Below, piece after piece: positions 18,072-25,909 of a stretch of 64,000 nt of DNA. How positions within the stretch are numbered: position 1 is the first letter of the stretch; each line of letters starts with the position of its first letter. Location: assembly GCA_913019905.1 (NCBI GenBank), contig CAJVZD010000006.1:62001-126000 (forward strand), read 5' to 3'. The DNA comes from an uncultured Cellvibrionales bacterium (GTDB lineage Bacteria > Pseudomonadota > Gammaproteobacteria > Pseudomonadales > Dasaniaceae). The position numbers and the translations under genes were made by a program. The notes beneath the pieces are model-generated. The model was not told the DNA's origin and searched no databases. It saw only the letters and a list, made by a program, of their open reading frames with translations.

Positions 18072-19178
18072 ATGACAAGCACATTTTTGTTAAATCGCGA
18101 TGAGCTTTCCGACACAGAATTTACCACCGGAGCAAAGATAAGTGAGGCTGAATTGTCGGCAGGCCAGGTGCTGCTGAAGGTAGATACATTTGCTTTTACT
18201 GCCAATAATATCACTTATGCGGCAATGGGAGACGCGATGCGGTATTGGGAGTTTTTTCCCGCTGCTGACGGTAAGGGAATCGTACCGGTATGGGGCTTCG
18301 CCGATGTGCAAGCCTCGAAGTGTGAAGGGATTGAAGTGGGTGAGCGAATCTATGGTTACTATCCTATGTCGACGCATTTGGTCGTAACACCGAAGCAAGT
18401 CAATGGGGCGAGTTTTATTGACGGTGCCGATCATCGTCAGCCTCTGGCTCTGGTTTATAACCAATATCTGCGTTGCGCGACGGACCCGCTATACAATGTT
18501 AAAACAGAGGCCCTACAGATGTTGTTGCGACCTTTGTTTACGACATCGTTTTTGCTTGATGATTTTTTTGATGACAATCAATTTTTTGGCGCAAATACGC
18601 TTGTGCTGACCAGTGCTTCCAGTAAAACAGCGCTCGGAATGGCTTTTTTATTGCATCACAATCGCGGTAAGCGCGAACAAAAGTACGAAATAGTCGGATT
18701 AACCTCTCCCGGTAATATAGAGTTCGTCGAAGGCCTCGGTTGTTATGACCGGGTCTTGGGTTATGATCAAATTAGCCAGATAGACGCGAGCAAACCTACT
18801 GCTACCGTCGATTTTGCGGGCAATGGTGAGGTTCTGGGTCAACTGCATTCCCATTTTAATGATCAACTCCAATACAGCTGTATGGTTGGTGCATCTCATT
18901 GGGATCAGCGTGCTGGCATGCCCGCTGAATTGGCAGGGCCCGCACCGGAGTTGTTTTTTGCGCCATCGCAAGCGGCTAAACGTATAGAGCAATGGGGCGG
19001 TCAAGGATTTCAGCAGCGTCTTGCCGAAGTGTGGTTAACTTTTGTTACGTATGTGGGCGGTTGGATGAAGGTGGAGCAAGATGCCGGCGCCGATGCTGTT
19101 GAGCGTGTTTATCAGACGGTGCTCGCTGGAAATTTCAGTCCTGAAACCGGTTACATCTTGTCTATCGCGGAGGATTAG
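18072..19178 (+). CDS. DUF2855 family protein
   Basis: Product of 368 aa whose start (MTSTFLLNRDELSDTEF), WEFFPA segment, V-P-V-W-G-F-A-D-V stretch and TSASSKTALGMAFLL segment match the DUF2855 family. The fold resembles medium-chain quinone oxidoreductases, with a possible nucleotide-binding region around residues 195-290, but the reaction is unknown. I chose the ATG at 18072 because AGAAGG lies seven bases upstream; an ATG at 18012 in the same frame has a poorer site. It follows the TetR gene and is probably repressed by it. Confidence 0.8.
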   Translation: MTSTFLLNRDELSDTEFTTGAKISEAELSAGQVLLKVDTFAFTANNITYAAMGDAMRYWEFFPAADGKGIVPVWGFADVQASKCEGIEVGERIYGYYPMSTHLVVTPKQVNGASFIDGADHRQPLALVYNQYLRCATDPLYNVKTEALQMLLRPLFTTSFLLDDFFDDNQFFGANTLVLTSASSKTALGMAFLLHHNRGKREQKYEIVGLTSPGNIEFVEGLGCYDRVLGYDQISQIDASKPTATVDFAGNGEVLGQLHSHFNDQLQYSCMVGASHWDQRAGMPAELAGPAPELFFAPSQAAKRIEQWGGQGFQQRLAEVWLTFVTYVGGWMKVEQDAGADAVERVYQTVLAGNFSPETGYILSIAED

Positions 19179-19266
19179 CCTGGCTCCGCTGCGTGAGCCA
19201 GATAGTTTCTTATCGGGTGTTTTTTTATTTACGTCGATAACGATTTAAATAAATGTATCAGTATTG

Positions 19267-19301
19267 AACACACTTATGTTGCGATGCAACATAAGTGTGT
19301 T
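19267..19301. promoter_or_regulatory. Perfect 16 bp inverted repeat with 3-base loop
   Basis: Arms AACACACTTATGTTGC (19267-19282) and GCAACATAAGTGTGTT (19286-19301) are exact reverse complements around GAT. It lies 88 bases after the DUF2855 stop and 72 bases before the glutathione peroxidase start. No T tract follows on either strand. It may be a T-less terminator hairpin or a long dimer-binding operator for the peroxidase gene. Confidence 0.55.
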
Positions 19302-19372
19302 GTATTATGTTCCTCTAATAGCCGTACAACAGATAGCGGCACAGTAAATAGCCGCACAGTAGAGGAATTCGC

Positions 19373-19855
19373 ATGACTTCTCCCATTTATGATTTAGAAG
19401 CCGAGACAATTAACGGCAATAAAGTAGCGCTTGGCGATTACAAAGGTCAGCCGATTTTAATCGTGAATACAGCCAGCAAGTGTGGTTTAACGCCACAGTA
19501 TGAAGGGCTGGAAAAATTGTATGAAGAATATAAAGACCAGGGCTTGGTGGTACTCGGGTTTCCCTGCAATCAGTTCGCCGGTCAAGAGCCGGGCAGTGAA
19601 AGCGACATTGAAGAATTTTGTCAGGTCAATTATGGCGTGACCTTTCCAATGTTTGCAAAAATTGATGTTAATGGCCGGAATACACACCCCATTTTTAAGC
19701 ACTTAAAAAAGGCCAAAAAAGGATTTATGGGTTCGGAAAATATCAAATGGAACTTCACCAAGTTTCTTATCAACCGCGAAGGTGAAGTGGTTGCTCGTTA
19801 TGCGCCGACTGATATACCGAAATCTATTGCGAGAAAAATTAAGACATTACTATAA
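19373..19855 (+). CDS. Glutathione peroxidase family protein (thioredoxin/glutathione-dependent)
   Basis: Product of 160 aa, normal for bacterial BtuE-type peroxidases. The catalytic cysteine C37 is in [12 protein letters not shown], the glutamine Q67 in [13 protein letters not shown], and the W126-N127 pair in KWNFTKFL. It contains cysteine rather than selenocysteine. It reduces hydrogen peroxide and organic hydroperoxides in the cytoplasm, usually using thioredoxin in Cys-type enzymes. The ATG is preceded by AGAGGAA. It is a single gene behind the large palindrome at 19267, close to several other redox genes. Confidence 0.92.
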   Translation: MTSPIYDLEAETINGNKVALGDYKGQPILIVNTASKCGLTPQYEGLEKLYEEYKDQGLVVLGFPCNQFAGQEPGSESDIEEFCQVNYGVTFPMFAKIDVNGRNTHPIFKHLKKAKKGFMGSENIKWNFTKFLINREGEVVARYAPTDIPKSIARKIKTLL

Positions 19856-20028
19856 AATTTTTGTTCGAGACTCAATTTGAACGAATTGTTATAGTGTCAG
19901 CGACGCAATGTCGTTTCCAGTGAGAGGTCTTAAGGAAGCCCTCTCATTTGCGGTAAGCTACCTCAATCAGTTTATTTCCTTCTCTCTGCTTGCTGTGTTC
20001 CTGAAGGCGGTGTTTTCGGTGACAGTGA

Positions 20029-20595
20029 TTACCGTGTCCGTGTTTCCAGCGCAAGTGTTTCCAGGGCCATTGTTTCTAGTCCATCCTCGGTTAAATCCAT
20101 CGGTATGTTGATGACATTGTGAAAGTTCGCAATTGCATTTTGTACAGTTATTGCAGCGATTTGCTGTTGAGAATAGTGTTGTTTTAACAAGGCAAAGGTA
20201 GCGTCACAAACGTTGCGGCTGACATTAATTTCTTCGATATAGGCCAGTGCTGCTTTTTCTGCTGGTGTAAATACGCTACTTTTTTCCCATTCCAGCAATG
20301 CGTTAAATCGCTGCACGCCGATGCGCTCCTTGACTGCCTGGGCTCTCGAAATATCTGCACAAAAGCGACAGCCGTTGGCTGTACTTGCTGCAGTATGAAT
20401 AAGCAATGCTAATTCTCTTTCGATTTCCAGCTTCGCTTCAATTCGCATAGTGATCAGCATCATCCACCACATACCGGAAATTCGATTGTAAATTAATTGG
20501 GTCGATATAAAGGCTTTGCCATAGGTTTTTTTTATGGCGAATGACATTATTTTACCCAGTAGCGACGGGGACGTTTTAATGGGTTCTAGTCTCAT
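20029..20595 (-). CDS. AhpD-like (carboxymuconolactone decarboxylase family) protein
   Basis: Product of 188 aa with a C76-R-F-C79 redox pair in TANGCRFCADISRAQA, the position of the AhpD CxxC. The AhpD histidine four residues later is absent (serine there), so catalysis may differ. I chose the ATG at 20593-20595 because AAGGA lies six bases before it; the earlier ATG (20601) directly abuts that site. The tail repeats MALETLALE. It is divergent from an Rrf2 regulator with a clear operator in between. Confidence 0.82.
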   Translation of the reverse strand: MRLEPIKTSPSLLGKIMSFAIKKTYGKAFISTQLIYNRISGMWWMMLITMRIEAKLEIERELALLIHTAASTANGCRFCADISRAQAVKERIGVQRFNALLEWEKSSVFTPAEKAALAYIEEINVSRNVCDATFALLKQHYSQQQIAAITVQNAIANFHNVINIPMDLTEDGLETMALETLALETRTR

Positions 20596-20632
20596 GTTCA
20601 TTCCTTATGTGGGTTTCAGTTGACTTACATTA

Positions 20633-20661
20633 TAATAGTGGATACATTGTGTCCACTATTA
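20633..20661. promoter_or_regulatory. Inverted repeat, probable Rrf2 operator
   Basis: TAATAGTGGA (20633-20642) and TCCACTATTA (20652-20661) are exact reverse complements with a 9-base spacer; symmetry continues inward with one mismatch. The site lies between the divergent AhpD-like and Rrf2 genes, 22 bases from the Rrf2 start, matching the size and placement of Rrf2-family operators. Confidence 0.75.
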
Positions 20662-20683
20662 AATTAATCTTAGTGTAGTGCTT

Positions 20684-21175
20684 ATGAAATTGTCTGAAGG
20701 CATAGAGTGGTCTATTCACCTGTGCACCTTGCTTGCAGCATTGCCGTCCGGTAAAGCATTGACGGGAGCAAAACTGGCTGAATTCTTCGATCTCCCGAAA
20801 CCTTATCTGGCAAAACATCTGCAATCTCTGTCGGCTGCCAATTTGTTGTCGGTTAAAAAAGGTCCCGGCGGTGGTTATAGTCTCGCGAGGTCGGCCGAAC
20901 AAATCACAATGTTTGATGTTTTACGTGCGCTCGGTGAAGCGGGGCCTTCATTTTCCTGTACAGAAATACGGCGTAGAGGCCCAAGCGGAGTGGGCCCCGA
21001 GGCTTATTCCAAGCCTTGCGGTATTGCAAGAGTCATGCGTCGCGCCGATCAAACCTGGGCTGAAGAACTGAAGTCCGTCAGTATAGCGGACCTTAATAAA
21101 GAGGCTGCTGCTGAAGTTCATCCGGATCAAACCCACAAAGCGCTTAAGTGGTTAGGCGAAACGTTTAATCAGTGA
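20684..21175 (+). CDS. Rrf2-family transcriptional regulator
   Basis: Product of 163 aa. The winged helix opens MKLSEGIEWSIHLCTLLAAL and continues LAEFFDLPKPYLAKHLQSL and KGPGGGYSLAR, the family's hallmark wing. The C-terminal region has two cysteines (FSC and KPC, 22 residues apart) instead of the tight three-cysteine iron-sulfur cluster motif of IscR/NsrR, so it is more likely a cluster-free or thiol-sensing member. It probably represses the divergent AhpD-like gene and its own operon through the palindrome at 20633. A small membrane protein gene follows after 10 bases. Confidence 0.88.
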   Translation: MKLSEGIEWSIHLCTLLAALPSGKALTGAKLAEFFDLPKPYLAKHLQSLSAANLLSVKKGPGGGYSLARSAEQITMFDVLRALGEAGPSFSCTEIRRRGPSGVGPEAYSKPCGIARVMRRADQTWAEELKSVSIADLNKEAAAEVHPDQTHKALKWLGETFNQ

Positions 21176-21185
21176 GGAAAATAAG

Positions 21186-21602
21186 ATGAAGAAGATTTGG
21201 GTTGAAAAAGCTGCCCTCTGTTTGTTTGCACTAATGGCAGTATTCGTTGGTATCTGGGCGCAGTTTTTTCCAGCTTCCTTTTATGAAGATTTTCCTGGCT
21301 TTGGAATGACCTGGATATCTATTGATGGTCCTTACAACGTACATCTCATTGGTGATGTCGGTGGAGGTTACCTTGCTATTTTAGTGATAACCCTTGTCGC
21401 GTTGATTACCGGAGATCGCTTGCTGGTTCGAACAACAGGTGTTGCCTGGCTGGTGTTAGAGGTTCCGCATGCCTGGTACCATCTCCACCATATGAATATT
21501 TATCGCTCTGACATTGAGTCTTTACTCGCCGTTGCACCGCTGCCTGCTTTTGTATTAGCTGCCCTGTGGTTAGCCGTTGCGGGCGGTCGACAGTCACAGT
21601 AG
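21186..21602 (+). CDS. Small integral membrane protein of unknown function
   Basis: Product of 138 aa with about four membrane helices (residues 8-28, 53-76, 80-95 and 112-132). Conserved-looking loops read FYEDFPGFGMTWISIDGPYNVHLIGDVGGGYLA and HAWYHLHHMN; the latter is histidine-rich. I recall similar proteins annotated only as hypothetical. It starts 10 bases after the Rrf2 gene behind GAGGA and is clearly in its operon, so it is probably part of the response sensed by that regulator. Confidence 0.75.
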   Translation: MKKIWVEKAALCLFALMAVFVGIWAQFFPASFYEDFPGFGMTWISIDGPYNVHLIGDVGGGYLAILVITLVALITGDRLLVRTTGVAWLVLEVPHAWYHLHHMNIYRSDIESLLAVAPLPAFVLAALWLAVAGGRQSQ

Positions 21603-21859
21603 CGACTTGGCCGGTAATAAGCTGTAGCTCTAGTGTCCGATTGGAAGTTCTCGAAGCGCCAGGGTAGAGCAGGCCTGAAAAAACGGATAACAATCCCTGT
21701 ACCACAACGGCTCGGTACGCTGATGAATGGTTTTCGTCATTGGGTATTGAGCTTGGCATGTCATCCGCCGGTTCGGTTAAGTGCCATTGATTGCGATCTG
21801 GTGTTTCTCATTTTCATACTTTATACTTTTGCTCCCAATAAATTTGACAAGGGATTAAT

Positions 21860-22744
21860 ATGGCATCGCAATTGACTACGCAGGAATGGGAAGTGACCCG
21901 ACTGGCGGGTGAGCTCGGCGCAGAAATACGCGGCGTTAATCTGGCGCAGGCCGGAAGTGCTGGTATCGACGAAGTCAAACGATTGTTAAATGAACATATG
22001 GTGCTGTTTTTCCCCGAACAGAATTTAAGCGTTGATGAGCACGTCGCTTTTGGCGAGAACTTCGGCGTTTTGGAGGGGCATCCTAACCTCGCTAATGCCG
22101 GGGTACACCCCAAATTATTTGAGTTAGTGGCGAGTAAGGGCGGAATTGCCGATGAATGGCATACCGATCTTACGTTCCAGAAAGAGCCCGCTTTGATGTC
22201 GGTACTAAAAATGGTGAAATGCCCGCGAAGTGGGGGTGACACTATGTGGACAAGTCTTTGTGCTGCATTTGATGCTCTATCACCGCCAATGCAGGAAATG
22301 TGTGAGGGCTTAACCGCTCTTCACGATGCTCACCCCCATGGCCACCCGGAGCAAATGGCCATTCATCCGGTGGTGCGAATCCATCCGGAAACCGGACGAA
22401 AAGCCTTATATGTGAGTGAGCATTTTACCCGTCGCATTGTCGAAATGAGTGCCGTTGAAAGCGATAACTTGCTGCGGTTTCTGACTCAATGGGTTCAAAA
22501 TCCTCGCTTTACCGTTCGGTATCACTGGACTGAAGGCACGATTGGTATGTGGGATAATCGGTGCACCCAACATTACGTATTAAACGACTTTTCCGAAGAG
22601 CGTGTTATACAGCGAGTGACCATTGTGGGCGATCGTCCGGAAGGTGCCAGTCCCCGCTGGGCGCCGTGGACTCAACAGGAAGGCCGATCGGCGATGAGTC
22701 GGCACGATCGACAGCTCGGCAGTTTCTTGAGTTCGCAAGAATAG
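21860..22744 (+). CDS. TauD/TfdA-family 2-oxoglutarate-dependent dioxygenase
   Basis: Product of 294 aa with the Fe(II) facial triad visible: H101-x-D103 in DEWHTDLTF and H238 in WDNRCTQHYVLND, followed by R252 for 2-oxoglutarate binding. Such enzymes hydroxylate small acids such as taurine, alkyl sulfates or phenoxyacids, releasing products such as sulfite or phenols. The W-H-T-D and WDNR-x-x-x-H forms are typical. It is a single gene with an AGGGA site, so the substrate cannot be inferred from neighbours. The haloalkane dehalogenase next to it hints at xenobiotic or marine organohalogen use, which is speculative. Confidence 0.9.
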   Translation: MASQLTTQEWEVTRLAGELGAEIRGVNLAQAGSAGIDEVKRLLNEHMVLFFPEQNLSVDEHVAFGENFGVLEGHPNLANAGVHPKLFELVASKGGIADEWHTDLTFQKEPALMSVLKMVKCPRSGGDTMWTSLCAAFDALSPPMQEMCEGLTALHDAHPHGHPEQMAIHPVVRIHPETGRKALYVSEHFTRRIVEMSAVESDNLLRFLTQWVQNPRFTVRYHWTEGTIGMWDNRCTQHYVLNDFSEERVIQRVTIVGDRPEGASPRWAPWTQQEGRSAMSRHDRQLGSFLSSQE

Positions 22745-22959
22745 GATGTCCTGACCTGAAGTTTTTCTTTGGGCCGCTGTTGTTTTGCGTGGGGTTCTTT
22801 TTTTCAATTTTGTCCAATGACTGACGAGCTGTCTGAACCTGCCCTGGTTTTCAAATAGCTCTGTGCTTGGCCTTTTTCTTGTCAAATAAAGGCAGTGATT
22901 TCTTCTGAACAAAAGGTCTACGCTGCCTTAACTTAACTGCCGAATGAAGGGAGCGTTTA

Positions 22960-23946
22960 ATGAAATGTACTCATACTGCGATTGTGATTGGATTGTTCCT
23001 TTGTAGTTTCTTTTCTATAGCCGAAGAGAGTCCGCCGCCAACACCGATGGAAGCTGCTATATCAACATCGATGCCGTATCCGTCCAAGTTTATAGACGTT
23101 CTCGGATCGAAAATGCATTACGTTGATTCGGGATCCGGCGCCGTATTCTTATTCCTTCATGGGAATCCGTCCTCGTCCTATTTGTGGCGGAACGTCATGC
23201 CTCATGTCGCGCCCCTTGGGCGTGTTATAGCGGTTGATCTTATCGGTTTCGGACAATCTGACAAACCCGAGCTGGACTACACTTTCCAAACTCACAGTCA
23301 CTATATTAACGGGTTTATTGCAGCGCTTGGGTTAAAGAATATTACTTTGGTGATTCACGACTGGGGTTCAATGTTAGGTTTGGATTATGCGCGGCGCAAC
23401 GAGAAAAATGTTAAAGCGATTGCCATGATGGAAGCGATTATCCCCCCAACATTTCCCATGTCCGGCTACGCGGACTTCGGACCCTTTGGCGAGACTTTCA
23501 AAAACTTTCGTACCCCGGAAATTGGCCGGCAGTTATTGGTTGAGCAAAATATATTTATTGAAGGCATTCTCTTAAATGGCGCGGTCACCAGAAAGCTAAG
23601 CGAAACAGAAAAAAATGCCTATCGTGAACCGTTTTTAGATACGGCCACCCGGGAGCCTATTTATGTCTGGCCGAATGAGTTACCGATCGGTGGTGTTCCC
23701 GAGCGCAATGTCGTTGCGGTTGAGAAGGTTGGCGAATGGCTAAAAAAATCCAGCGTACCGAAGTTACTACTGTATGCATTGCCGGGCGCTTTAGTCAACG
23801 CTGACAAAGCCCAATGGATGCAAGATAATTACAGAAACCTTGAGTCCGTGTTTGTCGGCTACGGAGCCCACTACATTCAAGAGGATAACCCCGAAGCTAT
23901 TGGACGAAACATCTTTCATTGGTATCAGCGGAAATTCCCAAAATAG
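22960..23946 (+). CDS. dhaA: Haloalkane dehalogenase (HLD-II type) with a signal peptide
   Basis: Product of 328 aa that matches Rhodococcus DhaA along its whole length. Landmarks are HGNPSSSYLWRN with halide-binding N69, VIHDWGSMLGLDYA with nucleophile D134 and halide-binding W135, the acid E158 in MMEAI, REPFLDTATREPIYVWPNELPI, and base H304 in YGAHYIQEDNP. D-H-E triad plus N-W halide ligands define subfamily HLD-II. It hydrolyses carbon-halogen bonds to alcohol and halide. Unlike DhaA it carries an N-terminal signal sequence of about 21 residues (MKCTHTAIVIGLFLCSFFSI), so it probably acts in the periplasm. Gene symbol by similarity; substrate range is not readable. Confidence 0.9.
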   Translation: MKCTHTAIVIGLFLCSFFSIAEESPPPTPMEAAISTSMPYPSKFIDVLGSKMHYVDSGSGAVFLFLHGNPSSSYLWRNVMPHVAPLGRVIAVDLIGFGQSDKPELDYTFQTHSHYINGFIAALGLKNITLVIHDWGSMLGLDYARRNEKNVKAIAMMEAIIPPTFPMSGYADFGPFGETFKNFRTPEIGRQLLVEQNIFIEGILLNGAVTRKLSETEKNAYREPFLDTATREPIYVWPNELPIGGVPERNVVAVEKVGEWLKKSSVPKLLLYALPGALVNADKAQWMQDNYRNLESVFVGYGAHYIQEDNPEAIGRNIFHWYQRKFPK

Positions 23947-23958
23947 GACCTTGTTCTG

Positions 23959-23987
23959 TCTGCCGCAAACGCAGCAATTGCGGCAGA
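23959..23987 (+). terminator. Hairpin after the haloalkane dehalogenase gene
   Basis: Perfect 10 bp stem (TCTGCCGCAA at 23959-23968, TTGCGGCAGA at 23978-23987) with a 9-base loop, starting 13 bases after the stop codon. There is no T tract, so termination would be weak or the hairpin may stabilise the 3' end. Confidence 0.45.
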
Positions 23988-24045
23988 GAGCTATCGTTGA
24001 CTGGCAAAAAATAAGTTAACATTATTCTCTTGGCTCTTTCTTCGT

Positions 24046-24447
24046 TTACATTTTCCCTTCCGGAAATTTTTTCAGTGTATCGGTGCCCTCATACCATTCG
24101 GCTCTCGAATCATAAAACGCGTGGTAATTAACTCGCTGATCGATTTTCGTATCCAGCGTACCGATTCGCAGGCGAAGTATGCCCGGGATGGATTGTCGAT
24201 AGCTGTATAAAGGAGAGCCGCAAGCGGAGCAAAAGGCACGAATTTTATCCTCCGAAGATTCGTATTCTCTCAGTATTGCGTTGTCATCGTGCATCGTGAA
24301 AAGATTCTCATCAATGACCATGTTGGTGGCAAAAGCGCTGCCTTGCGCCTTGCGACATTGCTGACAGTGGCACATCGCAATTTCTGTGATTGTTCCCCCG
24401 TAGGAATAAGATATATCGCCACATAGACAGCTACCTTGAATACTCAT
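24046..24447 (-). CDS. GFA (glutathione-dependent formaldehyde-activating enzyme/Mss4-like) family protein
   Basis: Product of 133 aa with the zinc-binding pattern of the GFA family: C-L-C-G near residue 7, C-H-C-Q-Q-C-R near 26-32, and C-S-A-C-G-S-P near 73-79. Despite the name, most members have no proven activity on S-hydroxymethylglutathione; it is a small zinc protein of the cytoplasm. GGGAAG sits just before the ATG. Stand-alone, converging with the dehalogenase gene. Confidence 0.88.
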   Translation of the reverse strand: MSIQGSCLCGDISYSYGGTITEIAMCHCQQCRKAQGSAFATNMVIDENLFTMHDDNAILREYESSEDKIRAFCSACGSPLYSYRQSIPGILRLRIGTLDTKIDQRVNYHAFYDSRAEWYEGTDTLKKFPEGKM

Positions 24448-24541
24448 TTTCTTCCCTCGATTTCAAATCGACAAGCATACAGGCGCGGGGCTTAAAATAA
24501 AGGTATGCTTAAAGAAAACAACTCTAAATGGCGGAATTTCA

Positions 24542-25558
24542 ATGAAAGTACTTAAAGTGGGCTTGGTGGTGTTGATTGTATTGTTTATAGTCAGTGGCAT
24601 TTTTCTCTATAAAGGTGATTTGTCGAAAGAGTATGTCGATGACAAATACACCAATAGCCAATCTCAATTTCTATTAATGCCGAATGGTGCCAGAGTGCAC
24701 TATCGGGACGAAGGGGATGAAACCCGGCCTGCTATCGTTTTAGTCCATGGTTCAAATGCATCCCTTCACACATGGGAGCCGTGGGTTGCGATTTTGGGCG
24801 AGCACTACCGTGTTATTAGTATGGATCTGCCAGCCCATGGTTTAACAGGTGCAACAGCCGATAACAACTACTCATCCGAAGCGCAGGTGAGCACCGTCGA
24901 GGCTGTCGTTAATCACCTGAATGTTAGCCACTTTGTCCTGGGTGGCAATTCTATGGGCGGAGGAGTGACCTGGCGTTATACACTTCAATTCCCTAAAAAA
25001 GTAACGGCTATGATTTTGGTTGACTCCGGTGGCTTGCCACAATTTTCACGAGAAAAAGTCGCGGCCCTAAGTGATAAAGAGGCAGGTGCGAGTGTAGAAC
25101 AAGCCAAGGTTGAAAGGAAAGATGGGCCAATGATATTCGCCCTGATGCGCAAATCCTGGTTTAGAGCGTTAGCGCAATATCTCGATCCCTATTGGTTTAC
25201 GAAGCAAGGGCTAGTGTCAGCCTATAACAATTCACCTGTTGTGACTGACGAACTGATTGAGCGGTATTACGAGCTGGCCTTAAGGGAAGGTAGTCGTGTC
25301 GCAACGTTGAGTCGATTCGCTAACTACGGTAAACGAGATGTCGAGCGGGTTGACCCTGCTATGTTTAGCGTACCTACTCTTATCATGTGGGGAAAAGAAG
25401 ATGCCTTGATTCCCGTGTCGGTAGCCTACCAATTTTCCGAAGCGCTTGAGAATGATACTCTCGTTATTTATGACGACATTGGGCATGTTCCGATGGAAGA
25501 AATTCCCGGTCGATCGGCCAAGGATGTTTTGGCATTTTTGGAAACTGTCAGCTTATAG
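24542..25558 (+). CDS. Membrane-anchored alpha/beta hydrolase
   Basis: Product of 338 aa with an N-terminal membrane segment (residues about 5-22) and no clear cleavage site, so probably tethered facing the periplasm. The fold shows LVHGSNAS at 67-74, nucleophile S137 in GGNSMGGG, an acid in WGKEDALIPV and H315 in YDDIGHVPMEE. The serine nucleophile separates it from the other two hydrolases in this region and indicates an esterase, lipase or C-C hydrolase. Substrate unknown. Confidence 0.85.
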   Translation: MKVLKVGLVVLIVLFIVSGIFLYKGDLSKEYVDDKYTNSQSQFLLMPNGARVHYRDEGDETRPAIVLVHGSNASLHTWEPWVAILGEHYRVISMDLPAHGLTGATADNNYSSEAQVSTVEAVVNHLNVSHFVLGGNSMGGGVTWRYTLQFPKKVTAMILVDSGGLPQFSREKVAALSDKEAGASVEQAKVERKDGPMIFALMRKSWFRALAQYLDPYWFTKQGLVSAYNNSPVVTDELIERYYELALREGSRVATLSRFANYGKRDVERVDPAMFSVPTLIMWGKEDALIPVSVAYQFSEALENDTLVIYDDIGHVPMEEIPGRSAKDVLAFLETVSL

Positions 25559-25909
25559 ACGCTTGAGCCTTACCGTACCTCTCAGCGCGGTATTGTTGCT
25601 CAATTCTGTTGACTTAAGTTGAACATTGTATTTGTTGAAGCGGCCGTTGAGAGATTCGCAGCTGTTTTACTGCTTGCATGCTCAAAACTATAGAGATGAA
25701 CTAATCTTCGATAATTTGCAGCCACTGGCTGCAAACCCCGTTTTCCATGATGTCTTGTTGTTTATACGGTACAATAGTTCAGTTGTATCTCAATCACATA
25801 AATGATGATCAAATACGATTTTCGTAAGAGTTGGGTTGTAGAGCTAAGTCATAGACCGCGGGCTAATTGCGTGGGCTTATTAATTCAGAAATCACAGATG
25901 GGGACATAA
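25559..25909. other. Intergenic region upstream of the betaine transporter operon
   Basis: About 350 bases holding the end of the hydrolase transcript and the proX promoter. A 9 bp hairpin at 25715-25735 is the only structured element recognised; no gene seen. Confidence 0.5.
25715..25735 (+). terminator. Compact hairpin upstream of proX
   Basis: TTTGCAGCC (25715-25723) and GGCTGCAAA (25727-25735) pair perfectly around a 3-base loop. The plus-strand tail CCCCGTTTT has a short T run five bases later. It could end the hydrolase transcript 157 bases after its stop, or be an operator for the following operon. Confidence 0.4.
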
